Part shown: positions 1 to 8,878 of the stretch, piece after piece
Numbering within the stretch: position 1 is the stretch's first letter
How the letters are laid out: each line of letters begins with the position of its first letter
Assembly (NCBI RefSeq): GCF_030012985.1
Contig: NZ_CP120233.1
Span: 4,025,001 to 4,089,000 of the forward strand
Source: Microbulbifer sp. VAAF005
Lineage (GTDB): Bacteria > Pseudomonadota > Gammaproteobacteria > Pseudomonadales > Cellvibrionaceae
DNA length: 64,000 nt
Direction of reading: 5' to 3'
Program-made: the position numbers and the translations under genes
The notes under the pieces: model-generated
What the model was told of the DNA's origin: nothing
What the model saw: only the letters and a program-made list of their open reading frames with translations
Database searches by the model: none

Positions 1-1122
1 AGTGGCCATACCGAATGATACGGCGCAAGCGATGGCGAGTACAAATTGAACTGCCGCGACGATGTAAATGGCCTTCTTACGCTCCATGTTGCGCTCGTCG
101 CGCAGGGTGGCGATAGGCACTTCGATAATGGAAACCAGTGAGGTGATGGCGGCAACCAGTACCAGGAAGAAGAAGATGGCCGCTACGGCGCTGGCGCCTA
201 TGTAACCGATTCCGTCTTGCAAAGCGAGGAAAATCTTTGGCAGGAACAGGAAGATCATACCGGCGGAGGAGTCGCTCAATTCTGCCGGATCAATCTGCGG
301 GTTAAAGTGGAAAATACTCGGCAAAATCAGCAGGCCAGCAGTAAAGGCTACCAATGTGTCAGTAATCGCTACGGCGCGGGAGGAACCGGGGATGGAGTCC
401 TTCTTCTTCATATAGGAGCCGTAGGTAATCATGATGCCCATTCCCAGAGACAGGGAGAAGAAGGCCTGGGCCATGGCTTTACTGATTACGTTGCCATCAA
501 TTTTGCTGAAGTCGGGTACCAGGTAGTACTGCAAACCGAGGGCGGCGTTATCCAGGGTCAATACAAAGAAGACCAGTCCCAGTAACATCACAAACAGCAT
601 GGGCATCAGGGTTTTTGCGGCCCGCTCAATACCGTCTTTAACACCCATAGCGAGAATGGCATTAATGATCAGCATCAGGATGACCAGGTAAATAAATACC
701 GTGGGAGTATTGATAAAGTGGATAAAGAAATCCGGGGTGGCGAGCTTATCCAGGTTGCCGGAGAAGATTTCTACCAGGTACCCCATTACCCAAACGGTGA
801 CTACCAAATAAAAAACCGCGATCATAAATGGGGTGATCAGGGCCAGCCAACCGGGAATACTCCATAGCGTGGAGCCCTTGGATATCTCGCGATAGGCCCC
901 GACAGGGTCTTTGTCTGAGCGGCGACCCATAGCGAGTTCAGCCATCATCACCGGCAGGCAGATCAGGAATACGAAGAGAGCGTAGACCAGTAAGAAGGCG
1001 CCGCCCCCGCTTTTGGTGGCTGCTACAGGGAATGCGACCAGGTTGCCAATACCGACGGCGGAACCTGCGGCGGCCAGGATAAAGCCCAGCCTTGACCCAA
1101 AATGCTCTCTCACTGCGGTCAT
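1..1122 (-). CDS. Sodium-dependent transporter, NSS (SLC6/LeuT) family, C-terminus cut by window edge
   Basis: Reading the minus strand from an ATG at 1122 gives 374 codons without a stop, running off the window start. The protein has dense hydrophobic segments and a LeuT-type N-terminus: R5-E6-H7, then GSAVGIGNLVAFP at residues 20-32 in the first membrane helix, followed by a GGGAFLLVY stretch. NSS proteins couple Na+ to uptake of amino acids or similar solutes across the inner membrane. The N27 sodium ligand is kept, but the position matching the LeuT outer-gate Arg30 is Ala. The gene is divergent from ratA across about 190 bp. The family is certain; the substrate cannot be told from sequence. 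Confidence 0.88.
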   Translation of the reverse strand, partial: MTAVREHFGSRLGFILAAAGSAVGIGNLVAFPVAATKSGGGAFLLVYALFVFLICLPVMMAELAMGRRSDKDPVGAYREISKGSTLWSIPGWLALITPFMIAVFYLVVTVWVMGYLVEIFSGNLDKLATPDFFIHFINTPTVFIYLVILMLIINAILAMGVKDGIERAAKTLMPMLFVMLLGLVFFVLTLDNAALGLQYYLVPDFSKIDGNVISKAMAQAFFSLSLGMGIMITYGSYMKKKDSIPGSSRAVAITDTLVAFTAGLLILPSIFHFNPQIDPAELSDSSAGMIFLFLPKIFLALQDGIGYIGASAVAAIFFFLVLVAAITSLVSIIEVPIATLRDERNMERKKAIYIVAAVQFVLAIACAVSFGMAT

Positions 1123-1312
1123 AAGTACTCTCGCTATTATTTTTTGAATGCTTGTAGTTTTTGATACATCGGCTGGGGCAAATTGCTCCCCACCAGTAAA
1201 AAATGCGATTGTTACAGGAATTGTCTTGCTTGAGTAGCGTCGACTGGCAAAATTAGCCGTTCAACGGCAATCCCAGGTAATTTTGCCTGATGGACTGGAT
1301 TAGACAGTAGGA

Positions 1313-1753
1313 ATGACTGAAATAGAACGCAGTGCGCTGGTGATGTACAGCGCGGAACAAATGTTTGACCTGGTCAACGATGTGGCCAGTTACCCGCAAT
1401 TTTTACCCGGCTGTCGCGCTGCGGAGATTATCCACAGCGATAACTCTACTTTAGAGGCGCGGCTGGATTTGTCGCGTGCGGGTATAAAGCAGAGCTTTGT
1501 GACCCGAAATCAGCTAGTGCGTCCCAAGTCGATGACACTCAAGCTGGTGGATGGCCCCTTCGAGCAGTTTGAAGGGCTGTGGGAATTTACTCCACTGGCT
1601 GAAAATGCCTGTAAGGTGAGTTTCACCCTTTCGTTTTCGATGAAAAATCGATTGATCGCGGCGGCTGCGGGAAAAATTTTCAGTGACCTGGCTAACCAGA
1701 TGGTTGCGATTATGTGTGAGCGCGCTGAAGAAGTTTATGGGAAACCCCAATGA
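1313..1753 (+). CDS. ratA: RatA-type START-domain protein (ubiquinone-binding / toxin family)
   Basis: A 146-aa protein with the compact START/SRPBCC fold pattern: N-terminal EIERSALVMYSAEQMFDLV, the YPQFLPGC motif near residues 27-34, a DGPFEQFEG strand, and a C-terminal helix IFSDLANQMVAIMCERAEEVYG. Family members are described as RatA toxin (blocking 70S association) and as Coq10-like quinone-binding proteins. Start ATG at 1313 lies close behind a purine-rich TAGGA. It overlaps rnfH by 4 nt (ATGA), so the two are co-translated, as in many gammaproteobacteria. Which of the two reported roles applies here is not visible. Confidence 0.93.
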   Translation: MTEIERSALVMYSAEQMFDLVNDVASYPQFLPGCRAAEIIHSDNSTLEARLDLSRAGIKQSFVTRNQLVRPKSMTLKLVDGPFEQFEGLWEFTPLAENACKVSFTLSFSMKNRLIAAAAGKIFSDLANQMVAIMCERAEEVYGKPQ

Positions 1754-2103
1754 CAGAAGATAAAACAATCTCGGTGGAGGTGGTGTACGCACTGCCCCAT
1801 GAACAGCGATTGATGCGTTTGTTGGTGTCTGAGGGCACCACTGCGCGGGAGGCGCTAATTCGCTCGGGAATTCCCAAGGAGTATCCTGAAGTTGATCCGG
1901 ATACTGCAAAGATGGGCATTTTTGCCCAGGTGCTGGGGAGTAAGGGGCTGCCGCCGGCAGAAAGTTATGTCCTGCAACCCGGGGACCGGGTTGAGGTGTA
2001 TCGCCCTTTGATCGCCGATCCCAAAGAGGCGCGCAAGCAGCGCGCCGAGAAAGCCAAGCGTATGGCTGAGAAGAAGAAAGGCGCCGCGGGGGCGTCCTCT
2101 TAG
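1750..2103 (+). CDS. rnfH: RnfH family ubiquitin-fold protein (UPF0125)
   Basis: A 117-aa protein starting inside the ratA stop region (ATGA overlap). It has the beta-grasp pattern of RnfH: a VEVVYALPHEQ strand, SEGTTAREALIRSGI helix, IFAQVLGSKGLPPAESYVLQ loop and PGDRVEVYRPLIADPKEARKQRA, which is a family hallmark. The C-terminal tail is rich in Lys, Ala and Gly and probably disordered. Its role is poorly known; it is conserved beside ratA and, elsewhere, with rnf electron-transport genes. It converges on bamE with a 4-nt tail-to-tail overlap. Confidence 0.93.
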   Translation: MTEDKTISVEVVYALPHEQRLMRLLVSEGTTAREALIRSGIPKEYPEVDPDTAKMGIFAQVLGSKGLPPAESYVLQPGDRVEVYRPLIADPKEARKQRAEKAKRMAEKKKGAAGASS

Positions 2104-2444
2104 GGCCAGCCTGTGGGCTGCCAGTCGCCGCTGGTGGCTACCAGGGAGTCTTCGTCAAAGTAAACGCTAAAGGTCTTTTGGGTGATATTGCCTTTCTTGT
2201 CGCGAAGGCGATTGACGTAATCCCAGCGGTTGGGATTGTAGGTATCTTCCAGCAGCGGAGTGCCCAAGACAAACTGTACCTGGCGTCGAGTCATCCCTGG
2301 CTTCAGCTGATCCACCATCTCCTGGGTAATGATATTGCCCTGCTGCACTTCAATACGGTGTACGCCGGGGAATTTTACGAGTGTGCAGGCTCCCAGCAAG
2401 CTGCAGAAGAAGGCGATGGTGAGAAATCTCAGACTAGGCGGCAT
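2100..2444 (-). CDS. bamE: Outer membrane assembly lipoprotein BamE (SmpA/OmlA)
   Basis: A 114-aa lipoprotein precursor with lipobox LLGAC and lipidated Cys20. The conserved BamE core is present: QGNIITQEMVDQLKPGMTR, then QVQFVLGTPLLEDTYNPNRW and a C-terminal YFDEDSLVATSGDW strand. BamE is the small lipoprotein of the BAM complex that inserts beta-barrel proteins in the outer membrane. It lies divergent to fur, the usual arrangement in pseudomonads and relatives. Its stop overlaps the rnfH stop by 4 nt on the opposite strand. Confidence 0.95.
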   Translation of the reverse strand: MPPSLRFLTIAFFCSLLGACTLVKFPGVHRIEVQQGNIITQEMVDQLKPGMTRRQVQFVLGTPLLEDTYNPNRWDYVNRLRDKKGNITQKTFSVYFDEDSLVATSGDWQPTGWP

Positions 2445-2721
2445 TCATTGCTCCATTATTCGGTTTCAAACGGCAGCGCTCACGCTGATTTCTTACAAAC
2501 AGTCAGTTTAGTCCCAAGTGGAGAAAAAAGTTCCTCCACCCACCAGTTCTGCCCTAAGTGAGCAGTACGGGGTTTCTCTGACTCCGTAGGGCATGGGATA
2601 ATACCTGAAGAGTTGGCTCGCTGACAGACGGGACTCCAGGGTCGGAATCCTTTATAAATGGCCGCTGTGGGTTTGGGCAACTTCGGATAACTTTTAAAAT
2701 CCTGCCGGGAAATATTGATAC

Positions 2722-3132
2722 ATGTCGAATGAAAACCAGGAATTGCGCAAGGCTGGCCTCAAGGTCACTCTGCCGCGGGTAAAAATTCTGCAATTGCTCG
2801 AAAGCACCAGTGAGCAGCATTTGAGTGCTGAGGATGTCTATAAGCTATTGCTGGAAGCGGGAGAGGATGTTGGCCTAGCTACTGTGTACCGGGTGTTAAC
2901 CCAGTTTGAGAGCGCGGGCCTGGTTGTGCGCCACAATTTCGATGGTGGCCACTCTGTATTTGAGTTGGACCGTGGTGATCACCACGATCACATGGTGTGC
3001 ACCGATACCGGTAAGGTTATCGAGTTCCACAATGAAGAGATTGAGGAGCTACAACGCCAGATCGCTGAAGAGCACGGCTATGAGCTGACTGGCCACAGCC
3101 TGGTTCTGTATGTGACAGAAAAAGAGAAGTAA
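2722..3132 (+). CDS. fur: Ferric uptake regulator Fur
   Basis: A 136-aa Fur protein. The winged helix covers residues 1-80 (LRKAGLKVTLPRVKILQLL, then LATVYRVLTQFESAGLVVR). The metal-binding and dimerisation half contains HHDHMVC at residues 87-93. The second structural cysteine seen in E. coli Fur (about residue 96) is Thr here, the form I recall for Pseudomonas Fur. It represses iron uptake genes with Fe2+ as corepressor. Start ATG at 2722 fits the family N-terminus. The upstream 277 bp are shared with divergent bamE; no clear Fur box was found in it. Confidence 0.97.
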   Translation: MSNENQELRKAGLKVTLPRVKILQLLESTSEQHLSAEDVYKLLLEAGEDVGLATVYRVLTQFESAGLVVRHNFDGGHSVFELDRGDHHDHMVCTDTGKVIEFHNEEIEELQRQIAEEHGYELTGHSLVLYVTEKEK

Positions 3133-3182
3133 TTCTTCCGGGTGCGGTATTCACCGCACCCTTCAAATGCTTATCCTGAGTG

Positions 3183-3782
3183 TTACGACTGGCAGGGTGG
3201 AGTGTAAAGCTCTGGGAACTTGCCAATTTTATCCGCGTAAAATTCCTTGAGCTTCAACAGCTCGGCTTCCAGGTTTTCACCGAATTGAGCTATCGGGCCG
3301 ATGCCCACTTCTTTTTTGGGGAAGCTGATATAGCCCAGTACCACCGGGACCCTGGCGTTGCGGGCGATATGGTAAAAGCCGGTCTTCCAGCGTTCCGCCA
3401 AACCGCGAGTGCCCTCGGGGGGGATAGCGATAACCAGTTCTTTGCGCAGTTTGAATTGCCTGGCGGTGGCATCCACCAGGTTGTTGGCTTTGCTGCGGTC
3501 TACGGCGATACCGCCGAACCAGCGCATGGGGCCACCCAGGGGGAAAGTAAATAGCTTGTCTTTGCCCATCCACTGCGGGGTCATCTTCAGTTTGAGTGCG
3601 GCGAGGATAAAGTAATAGCCATCCCAGTTAGTGGTATGGGGGGCGCCGATCAAAACATACTGCTTTAGTTTGAGAGACTGCTCGTCAGCTTTGACACGCC
3701 AGCCGTGCAACTTCAGTAGCACCCGTGCAACCAAGCGGAGGATTGGGGTGACAATGGGGGTGTTGAAAATCGTTCTCTGCAT
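3183..3782 (-). CDS. PlsC-like 1-acyl-glycerol-3-phosphate acyltransferase family protein
   Basis: A 199-aa protein with the acyltransferase HX4D motif H49-TTNW-D54, a second block GGIAVDRSKANNLVD (91-105) and the PEGTR block at 122-126 followed by KTGFYHIA. These are the catalytic and phosphate-binding motifs of glycerolipid acyltransferases, which esterify lysophosphatidate or related acceptors at the inner membrane. It is shorter than canonical PlsC (about 245 aa) and lacks an obvious long membrane anchor. It resembles the small acyltransferases found beside recN and fur in related genomes. The precise acyl acceptor is unknown. Convergent with fur. Confidence 0.85.
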   Translation of the reverse strand: MQRTIFNTPIVTPILRLVARVLLKLHGWRVKADEQSLKLKQYVLIGAPHTTNWDGYYFILAALKLKMTPQWMGKDKLFTFPLGGPMRWFGGIAVDRSKANNLVDATARQFKLRKELVIAIPPEGTRGLAERWKTGFYHIARNARVPVVLGYISFPKKEVGIGPIAQFGENLEAELLKLKEFYADKIGKFPELYTPPCQS

Positions 3783-4063
3783 AACCTCGGCCGGGACTAC
3801 TCATACATCGAAAAATAAGCCGCCAAGTATATGGTGACTTTACCTGCCACTCCCAGTCATATTTGTTCGTTTGTCCTAAATCGGCACATATATCCGACGA
3901 AAGGGGTGGTTTACCGGATTGTGTGGCGGTCAATTATTGATCTACGGTATAAGATTGCTTACCAAAATGCACCATTTTTGACCTTTGGTGACGCTTGGTG
4001 CTGGTACCGTATGGAGGGAGCGAGGCTGACTCTATAGCCAGCCCGAGAGAGGAATTTGGAGAG

Positions 4064-5731
4064 TTAAATTCTCCCCAGCATTTCCTCGGCATGGGCCAGG
4101 GATTGGGCGGTGGGAGCGCCGCCGAGCATGCGCGCCACTTCTTCGCGGCGCTCGCCGTTGGTGAGTTCGCGCAGGGCCACAAAAACACTTTCCCCATCGC
4201 TGTGCTTCTCCACCAGGTATTGTCGGTGAGCTCGCGCCGCTACCTGGGCCAGGTGAGTCACACAGATCACCTGGCCGCTGCAGCCATTGCGGGTTTCCCC
4301 CAGTTGGCGCAGCAGGCGGCCCACCACATCACCGGTGGCACCGCCAATACCCACATCCACCTCGTCGAATACCAGGGTGGGGGTGCGGGAGGTTTGCGCA
4401 GTTACCACCTGGATTGCCAGGCTGACCCGGGAGAGCTCACCGCCGGAGGCAATCTTGCCTAGGGGGCGAGGCGGTTGGCCCGGGTTGGTGGATATTAAAA
4501 TTTCCGCTTCCTCGAGTCCCTGGCTATTAGGCGTATCCAGCTTTTGAAGTGATAGCTCTACTCGAGCGTGAGGCATGGCCAAATCGGCCAGCTGGTCGTT
4601 CACGGCTTCTGCCAGTGAAGTTGCTGCTTTGCTGCGCAGTTTGCTGAGCTTGCCGGCAACTTTTCTGTACTGCCTTTCCAGTTCTTCACAATCTGCGGCT
4701 AGGCGCTCCAGGGCATCTGGGCTGCCGATATCGTCCAGCTCTGCCTGTAACTGTTGCTGTAGTGCCGGCAGCTCCTGCGGTTGGACTCGGTGTTTGCGCG
4801 CCGCCTGGTAGATGGCGCTGAGCCTGTCTTCAACCTCGGAGAGTCGCTCCGGGTCCATCTCGAAGCGGTCGATATGTCGGGAGAGGGTGGCTGCGGCTTC
4901 ATCCACCTGGATGCGCGCGCTGTCGAGCATCTGCGCCACTTCCACTAACGCCGGAGCCTGCCCGGGCATGGAGGACAGCAGTTGCAGGGCGCGGTGTAGC
5001 TGTTCGGCGATATCGCCCTCACCGCCGGACAGAAAAGCGGCCAGCTGGTAGCTGCCGCTGAGGATTTCCCCGGCATTGGCCAGCTGTTGCTGCTCGCTCT
5101 CGAGGGACTCTATTTCCCCTTCGCTCAAGCCCAGCTGGTCCAGCTCTTTAAGCTGGTATTCCAGCAAGTGGCGGCGGGCTTCGGCTTCCTCAGCGCTGTC
5201 GGCTAGGGTGCGATAGCGGCGATAGTGATCCCGCCAGGTTTTGAAGCGGCTGCGGGTCTCTGCGGCGAGTTCCTGGGCCTGGGCGTATTCATCCAGCAGG
5301 CGCAGGTGCGTTTCTCTCTTCAGCAGGGATTGGTGTTCGTGCTGGCTGTGGATATCGATTAGCTGCTCGCCCAGAGCGCGTAGCTGCAGAAGGGTGACCG
5401 GTTGGCCGTTGATATAGGCGCGGGAGCGGCCGTCGGCGCCGATGGTGCGGCGCAGAATGACTTCCTGCCCGGCGTCCAGCTCCTGGGACTCGAGCCAACT
5501 GGCGGCGCTGGGGTGCTCGGCGATATCAAATGTGGCGCTGATATCGGCGCGATTGGCGCCGGTGCGCACAAGCTCAGCGCTGCCGCGACCGCCCAGCGCC
5601 AGGCCGAGGGCATCCAGGGTGATTGACTTACCCGCGCCGGTCTCACCGGTCAGGGTGCTGGTACCGGGACCAAACTCCAACTCCAGTTGGTCCACCAGGG
5701 TGAATTGGCTGATAGACAGATGCAGCAGCAT
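4064..5731 (-). CDS. recN: DNA repair ATPase RecN
   Basis: A 555-aa SMC-like protein. The Walker A motif GETGAGKS lies at residues 29-36. A long coiled-coil-rich middle follows, with many Glu, Gln and Leu residues. The ABC signature ASGGELSRVSLA (about 430) and Walker B LVFDEVDVGIGG (about 455) come near the C-terminus. Start MLLHLSISQFTLVD is the family N-terminus. RecN acts on double-strand breaks in recombination repair and is a strongly SOS-induced protein; a LexA-like box sits 46 bp upstream. The gene is divergent from grpE, as in Pseudomonas and relatives. Confidence 0.96.
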   Translation of the reverse strand: MLLHLSISQFTLVDQLELEFGPGTSTLTGETGAGKSITLDALGLALGGRGSAELVRTGANRADISATFDIAEHPSAASWLESQELDAGQEVILRRTIGADGRSRAYINGQPVTLLQLRALGEQLIDIHSQHEHQSLLKRETHLRLLDEYAQAQELAAETRSRFKTWRDHYRRYRTLADSAEEAEARRHLLEYQLKELDQLGLSEGEIESLESEQQQLANAGEILSGSYQLAAFLSGGEGDIAEQLHRALQLLSSMPGQAPALVEVAQMLDSARIQVDEAAATLSRHIDRFEMDPERLSEVEDRLSAIYQAARKHRVQPQELPALQQQLQAELDDIGSPDALERLAADCEELERQYRKVAGKLSKLRSKAATSLAEAVNDQLADLAMPHARVELSLQKLDTPNSQGLEEAEILISTNPGQPPRPLGKIASGGELSRVSLAIQVVTAQTSRTPTLVFDEVDVGIGGATGDVVGRLLRQLGETRNGCSGQVICVTHLAQVAARAHRQYLVEKHSDGESVFVALRELTNGERREEVARMLGGAPTAQSLAHAEEMLGRI

Positions 5732-5776
5732 AGAGATCGCTTGTGTCCTTGCTAATCGGCGGGCGCCCGGCCCAAT

Positions 5777-5796
5777 TAGTGGTTATTTATACAGTA
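5777..5796 (-). promoter_or_regulatory. Candidate LexA (SOS) box upstream of recN
   Basis: On the minus strand the 20-mer begins TACTGTATAAATAACC, then ACTA. It holds a perfect CTGT half-site, an AT-rich 8-bp centre and an imperfect second half (CCAC where CCAG or ACAG is expected). It lies 46 bp before the recN start, the expected place for an SOS operator. One half-site is degenerate, so this is probable rather than certain. Confidence 0.5.
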
Positions 5797-5864
5797 TTCG
5801 CTCCCGCTTAGCTATAGGGGTGGGGCCACATTACTCTGAGGATGTGCGCTAGCGCGAAAAACCA

Positions 5865-5893
5865 CTTGAACTGTGCGGGGATGTCCCCATATA
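5865..5893 (+). promoter_or_regulatory. Sigma-32 (RpoH) heat-shock promoter of grpE
   Basis: CTTGAA at 5865-5870, a 14-bp spacer and CCCCATATA at 5885-5893 match the RpoH consensus (CTTGAA / CCCCATNTA) at every defined base. It lies 67 bp before the grpE GTG start. The promoter occupies the 5' part of the longest open frame, showing that the upstream ATG of that frame is not the true start. Confidence 0.92.
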
Positions 5894-5959
5894 GGCTCCA
5901 GTGCCCGCGAGACGGGCTCAACTCACATTACTGACAGAGTCGACGCGACGGAGAAAGCA

Positions 5960-6580
5960 GTGGCCAGAGAGCGCAGCGAAGAAGATCAGATTAAAGAGGG
6001 GGCGGAGCACGCACCAGCTACAGATGAGGGCGTTTCAGCAGAGATTGAAGACCCTTCCTCTATAGAAAGCGAACTTGCCGAGGAAGCCCTGCGGGAAGAG
6101 GCCGAAGGTGCCGATGCCCTGCACGAGGAAATTATCAAGTTGCAGGAGCAGCTGGCAGCGCACAAGGATATGGCCCTGCGCGCCCAGGCGGAAGAGCAGA
6201 ACGCCCGTCGCCGCGCGCAACAGGATATCGAGCGAGCGCGCAAATTTGCGGTAGAGAAGTTGCTACAGGACTTGCTGCCTGTAGTGGACAACCTCGAGCG
6301 TGCACTGGCGACGATCGATACGGCCGACGAAGCCAACAAGGCCTTGGTAGAAGGTATCGAGCTGACCCACAAATCTTTCGTTGAAACCCTGACGAAAAAT
6401 GCTGTGGAAGTTGTCGATCCGGCCGGTGAACCCTTCGACCCAGAGCTGCACCAGGCTATGACCCAGGTGCCCAACGGCGAGGTGGAGCCGAACACGGTTC
6501 TGGACGTGTTTCAAAAAGGTTATCGCCTCAATGGCCGCTTGGTTCGCCCGGCCATGGTGGTGGTCAGCAAAGCGCCGTAA
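5960..6580 (+). CDS. grpE: Nucleotide exchange factor GrpE
   Basis: A 206-aa protein from a GTG at 5960, preceded by GGAG eight bases upstream. The frame is open back to 5873, but a sigma-32 promoter lies within that extension. Layout: acidic disordered N-terminus; long coiled coil LHEEIIKLQEQLAAHKDM with RAQAEEQNARRRAQQDIERA; then the beta-sandwich with VEPNTVLDVFQKGYRLNGR and the C-terminal LVRPAMVVVSK. GrpE releases ADP from DnaK. It precedes dnaK by 123 bp, with a second heat-shock promoter in the gap. Confidence 0.96.
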   Translation: MARERSEEDQIKEGAEHAPATDEGVSAEIEDPSSIESELAEEALREEAEGADALHEEIIKLQEQLAAHKDMALRAQAEEQNARRRAQQDIERARKFAVEKLLQDLLPVVDNLERALATIDTADEANKALVEGIELTHKSFVETLTKNAVEVVDPAGEPFDPELHQAMTQVPNGEVEPNTVLDVFQKGYRLNGRLVRPAMVVVSKAP

Positions 6581-6600
6581 CGGCAGAAGTGTAAAGCGGC

Positions 6601-6629
6601 CTTGAAATTTAGCGGCCGGCACCAATATA
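6601..6629 (+). promoter_or_regulatory. Sigma-32 (RpoH) promoter of dnaK
   Basis: CTTGAA at 6601-6606, a 14-bp spacer and ACCAATATA at 6621-6629 match the RpoH consensus 6/6 and 7/9, with exactly the same spacing as the grpE promoter. It ends 74 bp upstream of the dnaK ATG. dnaK can therefore be induced separately from grpE. Confidence 0.8.
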
Positions 6630-6703
6630 GCTGACATCAAGAATTATTCGCGCGGTGTAAACAGAACATAGCTGGCAGCGCGCATCAAAAGAGGATTTTA
6701 CAG

Positions 6704-8650
6704 ATGGGAAAAATTATCGGCATCGACCTGGGTACCACTAACAGCTGTGTAGCGGTACTGGATGGTGACAAAGCGCGTGTAATCGAAAACGCCGAAGGCG
6801 ATCGCACTACACCTTCTATTGTTGCCTTCACTGACGACAACGAAATTCTGGTAGGTCAGTCTGCCAAGCGTCAGGCGGTGACCAATCCCCAAAATACTCT
6901 GTTTGCGGTTAAGCGTTTGATCGGCCGTAAATTCAAAGACGACGTTGTCCAGAAAGATATCAAGATGGTTCCTTACACCATCACTGAAGCTGACAACGGC
7001 GACGCTTGGGTAGAAGTGAAAGGCGATAAAAAAGCTCCGCCGCAGATCTCTGCCGAAGTCCTGAAGAAAATGAAAAAGACTGCAGAAGACTTCCTCGGCG
7101 AGAAAGTTGAAGCTGCAGTAATTACCGTACCGGCTTACTTCAACGACTCCCAGCGTCAGGCCACTAAAGACGCCGGCCGCATCGCGGGTCTGGACGTTAA
7201 GCGTATTATTAACGAGCCGACTGCCGCTGCTCTGGCATACGGCCTGGACAAGCAGGGCGGTGACCGCACTGTAGCGGTATACGACCTGGGTGGTGGTACC
7301 TTCGATATCTCCATCATCGAAATTGCCGACGTAGACGGCGAGAAGCAGTTCGAAGTACTGTCCACCAACGGTGACACTTTCCTCGGTGGTGAAGACTTCG
7401 ACCTGCGCCTGATCGAATACCTCGCAGACGAGTTCAAGAAAGACCAGGGCATCGACCTGAAAGGTGACCCCCTGGCAATGCAGCGCCTGAAAGAAGCTGC
7501 GGAAAAAGCCAAGATCGAGCTGTCCTCCAGCCAGCAGACCGAAGTCAACCTGCCGTACATCACTGCAGACGCCACTGGTCCCAAGCACTTGGTGGTTAAA
7601 CTGACCCGCGCCAAGCTGGAAAGCCTGGTAGAAGAGCTGGTTACCCGCTCCCTGGAGCCGGTAAAAATCGCTCTGCAAGATGCCGACCTGTCCGCTTCCG
7701 GTGTAGACGAAGTGATCCTGGTAGGCGGTCAGACCCGTATGCCAATGGTTCAGCAGAAAGTAACCGAGTTCTTCGGCAAAGAGCCGCGCAAGGACGTTAA
7801 CCCCGACGAAGCCGTTGCCATGGGTGCTGCGATCCAGGGCGCCGTACTGTCCGGTGACGTTAAAGATGTACTCCTGCTGGACGTAACCCCGCTGACCCTG
7901 GGTATCGAAACCATGGGTGGTGTTGCGACTCCGCTGATCGACAAGAACACCACTATCCCCACCAAGAAGTCCCAGGTTTTCTCCACTGCGGATGACAACC
8001 AGACTGCGGTAACCATTCACGTGGTTCAGGGTGAGCGCAAACAGGCTGCACAGAACAAATCCCTGGGTCGTTTCGACCTGGCCGATATCCCACCGGCACC
8101 GCGCGGCATGCCGCAGATCGAAGTAACCTTCGACATCGATGCCAACGGTATCCTGCACGTACACGCGAAGGACAAGGCCACTGGTAAAGAGCAGTCCATC
8201 GTGATCCAGGCTTCCTCCGGCCTGTCCGAGGACGAGATCGATAAGATGGTTCAGGACGCTGAAGCCAATGCTGAAGCGGACAAGCAGTTCGAAGAGCTGG
8301 TGCAGACTCGCAACACGCTCGACGGCCTGATTTCTGCGACCAAGAAGACTCTGGAAGAAGCTGGGGACAAAGCTACCGCTGAAGAGAAAGCAGCTATTGA
8401 AGCGGCTGTTACCGAAGCGGAAGAAGCGGTTAAAGGCAATGACAAGGCCGCTATGGAAGCTGCAACTACCAAGCTGACTGAAGCTTCCGGTCCGGTTGCC
8501 CAGAAGATGTACGCCGAGCAGGCTCAAGCCGCTGGTGCTGAAGGTGCCGCTGGCGCTGGTGCCCAGGGTGAGCAGCAGTCCTCCGCTGGCGACGACGCAG
8601 TAGACGCAGAGTTCGAAGAAGTTAAGGACGACAAAAAAGAAGGTAAGTAA
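6704..8650 (+). CDS. dnaK: Molecular chaperone DnaK (Hsp70)
   Basis: 648 aa, the normal DnaK length. The N-terminal ATPase begins [17 protein letters not shown], with a phosphate loop [14 protein letters not shown] and the adenosine motif [14 protein letters not shown]. The linker [16 protein letters not shown] leads to the substrate-binding domain, then the helical lid and a Gly/Ala/Gln-rich tail ending in an [12 protein letters not shown] acidic stretch. It folds and refolds proteins with DnaJ and GrpE. Strong codon bias marks it as highly expressed. An AGAGGA ribosome-binding site precedes the ATG. Confidence 0.99.
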   Translation: MGKIIGIDLGTTNSCVAVLDGDKARVIENAEGDRTTPSIVAFTDDNEILVGQSAKRQAVTNPQNTLFAVKRLIGRKFKDDVVQKDIKMVPYTITEADNGDAWVEVKGDKKAPPQISAEVLKKMKKTAEDFLGEKVEAAVITVPAYFNDSQRQATKDAGRIAGLDVKRIINEPTAAALAYGLDKQGGDRTVAVYDLGGGTFDISIIEIADVDGEKQFEVLSTNGDTFLGGEDFDLRLIEYLADEFKKDQGIDLKGDPLAMQRLKEAAEKAKIELSSSQQTEVNLPYITADATGPKHLVVKLTRAKLESLVEELVTRSLEPVKIALQDADLSASGVDEVILVGGQTRMPMVQQKVTEFFGKEPRKDVNPDEAVAMGAAIQGAVLSGDVKDVLLLDVTPLTLGIETMGGVATPLIDKNTTIPTKKSQVFSTADDNQTAVTIHVVQGERKQAAQNKSLGRFDLADIPPAPRGMPQIEVTFDIDANGILHVHAKDKATGKEQSIVIQASSGLSEDEIDKMVQDAEANAEADKQFEELVQTRNTLDGLISATKKTLEEAGDKATAEEKAAIEAAVTEAEEAVKGNDKAAMEAATTKLTEASGPVAQKMYAEQAQAAGAEGAAGAGAQGEQQSSAGDDAVDAEFEEVKDDKKEGK

Positions 8651-8878
8651 GCGTTCGCTTGCAATTCCGGTGGCAGCTTTTAAAGTGGCCGCCGGAGAAC
8701 TTCAGGGGCGCGGCGCCTTACTTTCAGAGGCCCGCGCCCTGTGTTGTTTCAGGTATCCGCCAATATTTGCCGAGTTTTCGCAGTTTTGGTGGTGCTCCGT
8801 TCGCGGAGCTTAGTTAGAAACCGAGAAGTAGAAAGAGAGTTTGGCCGTTCTTGATGCCGGACCAGAGAACATAGTTTT

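Noticed and set aside
217..585. Plus-strand open frame of 122 codons
   Set aside because: Antisense to the NSS transporter gene, without family features.
5873..5959. Upstream extension of grpE to an ATG at 5873
   Set aside because: The sigma-32 promoter lies inside it, and GGAG plus GTG at 5960 gives the normal GrpE length.
6698..8527. 609-codon open frame antisense to dnaK, and similar long antisense frames opposite dnaJ, carA and carB
   Set aside because: They mirror the strong codon bias of the sense genes, have no ribosome sites or family features, and lie fully inside well-known genes.
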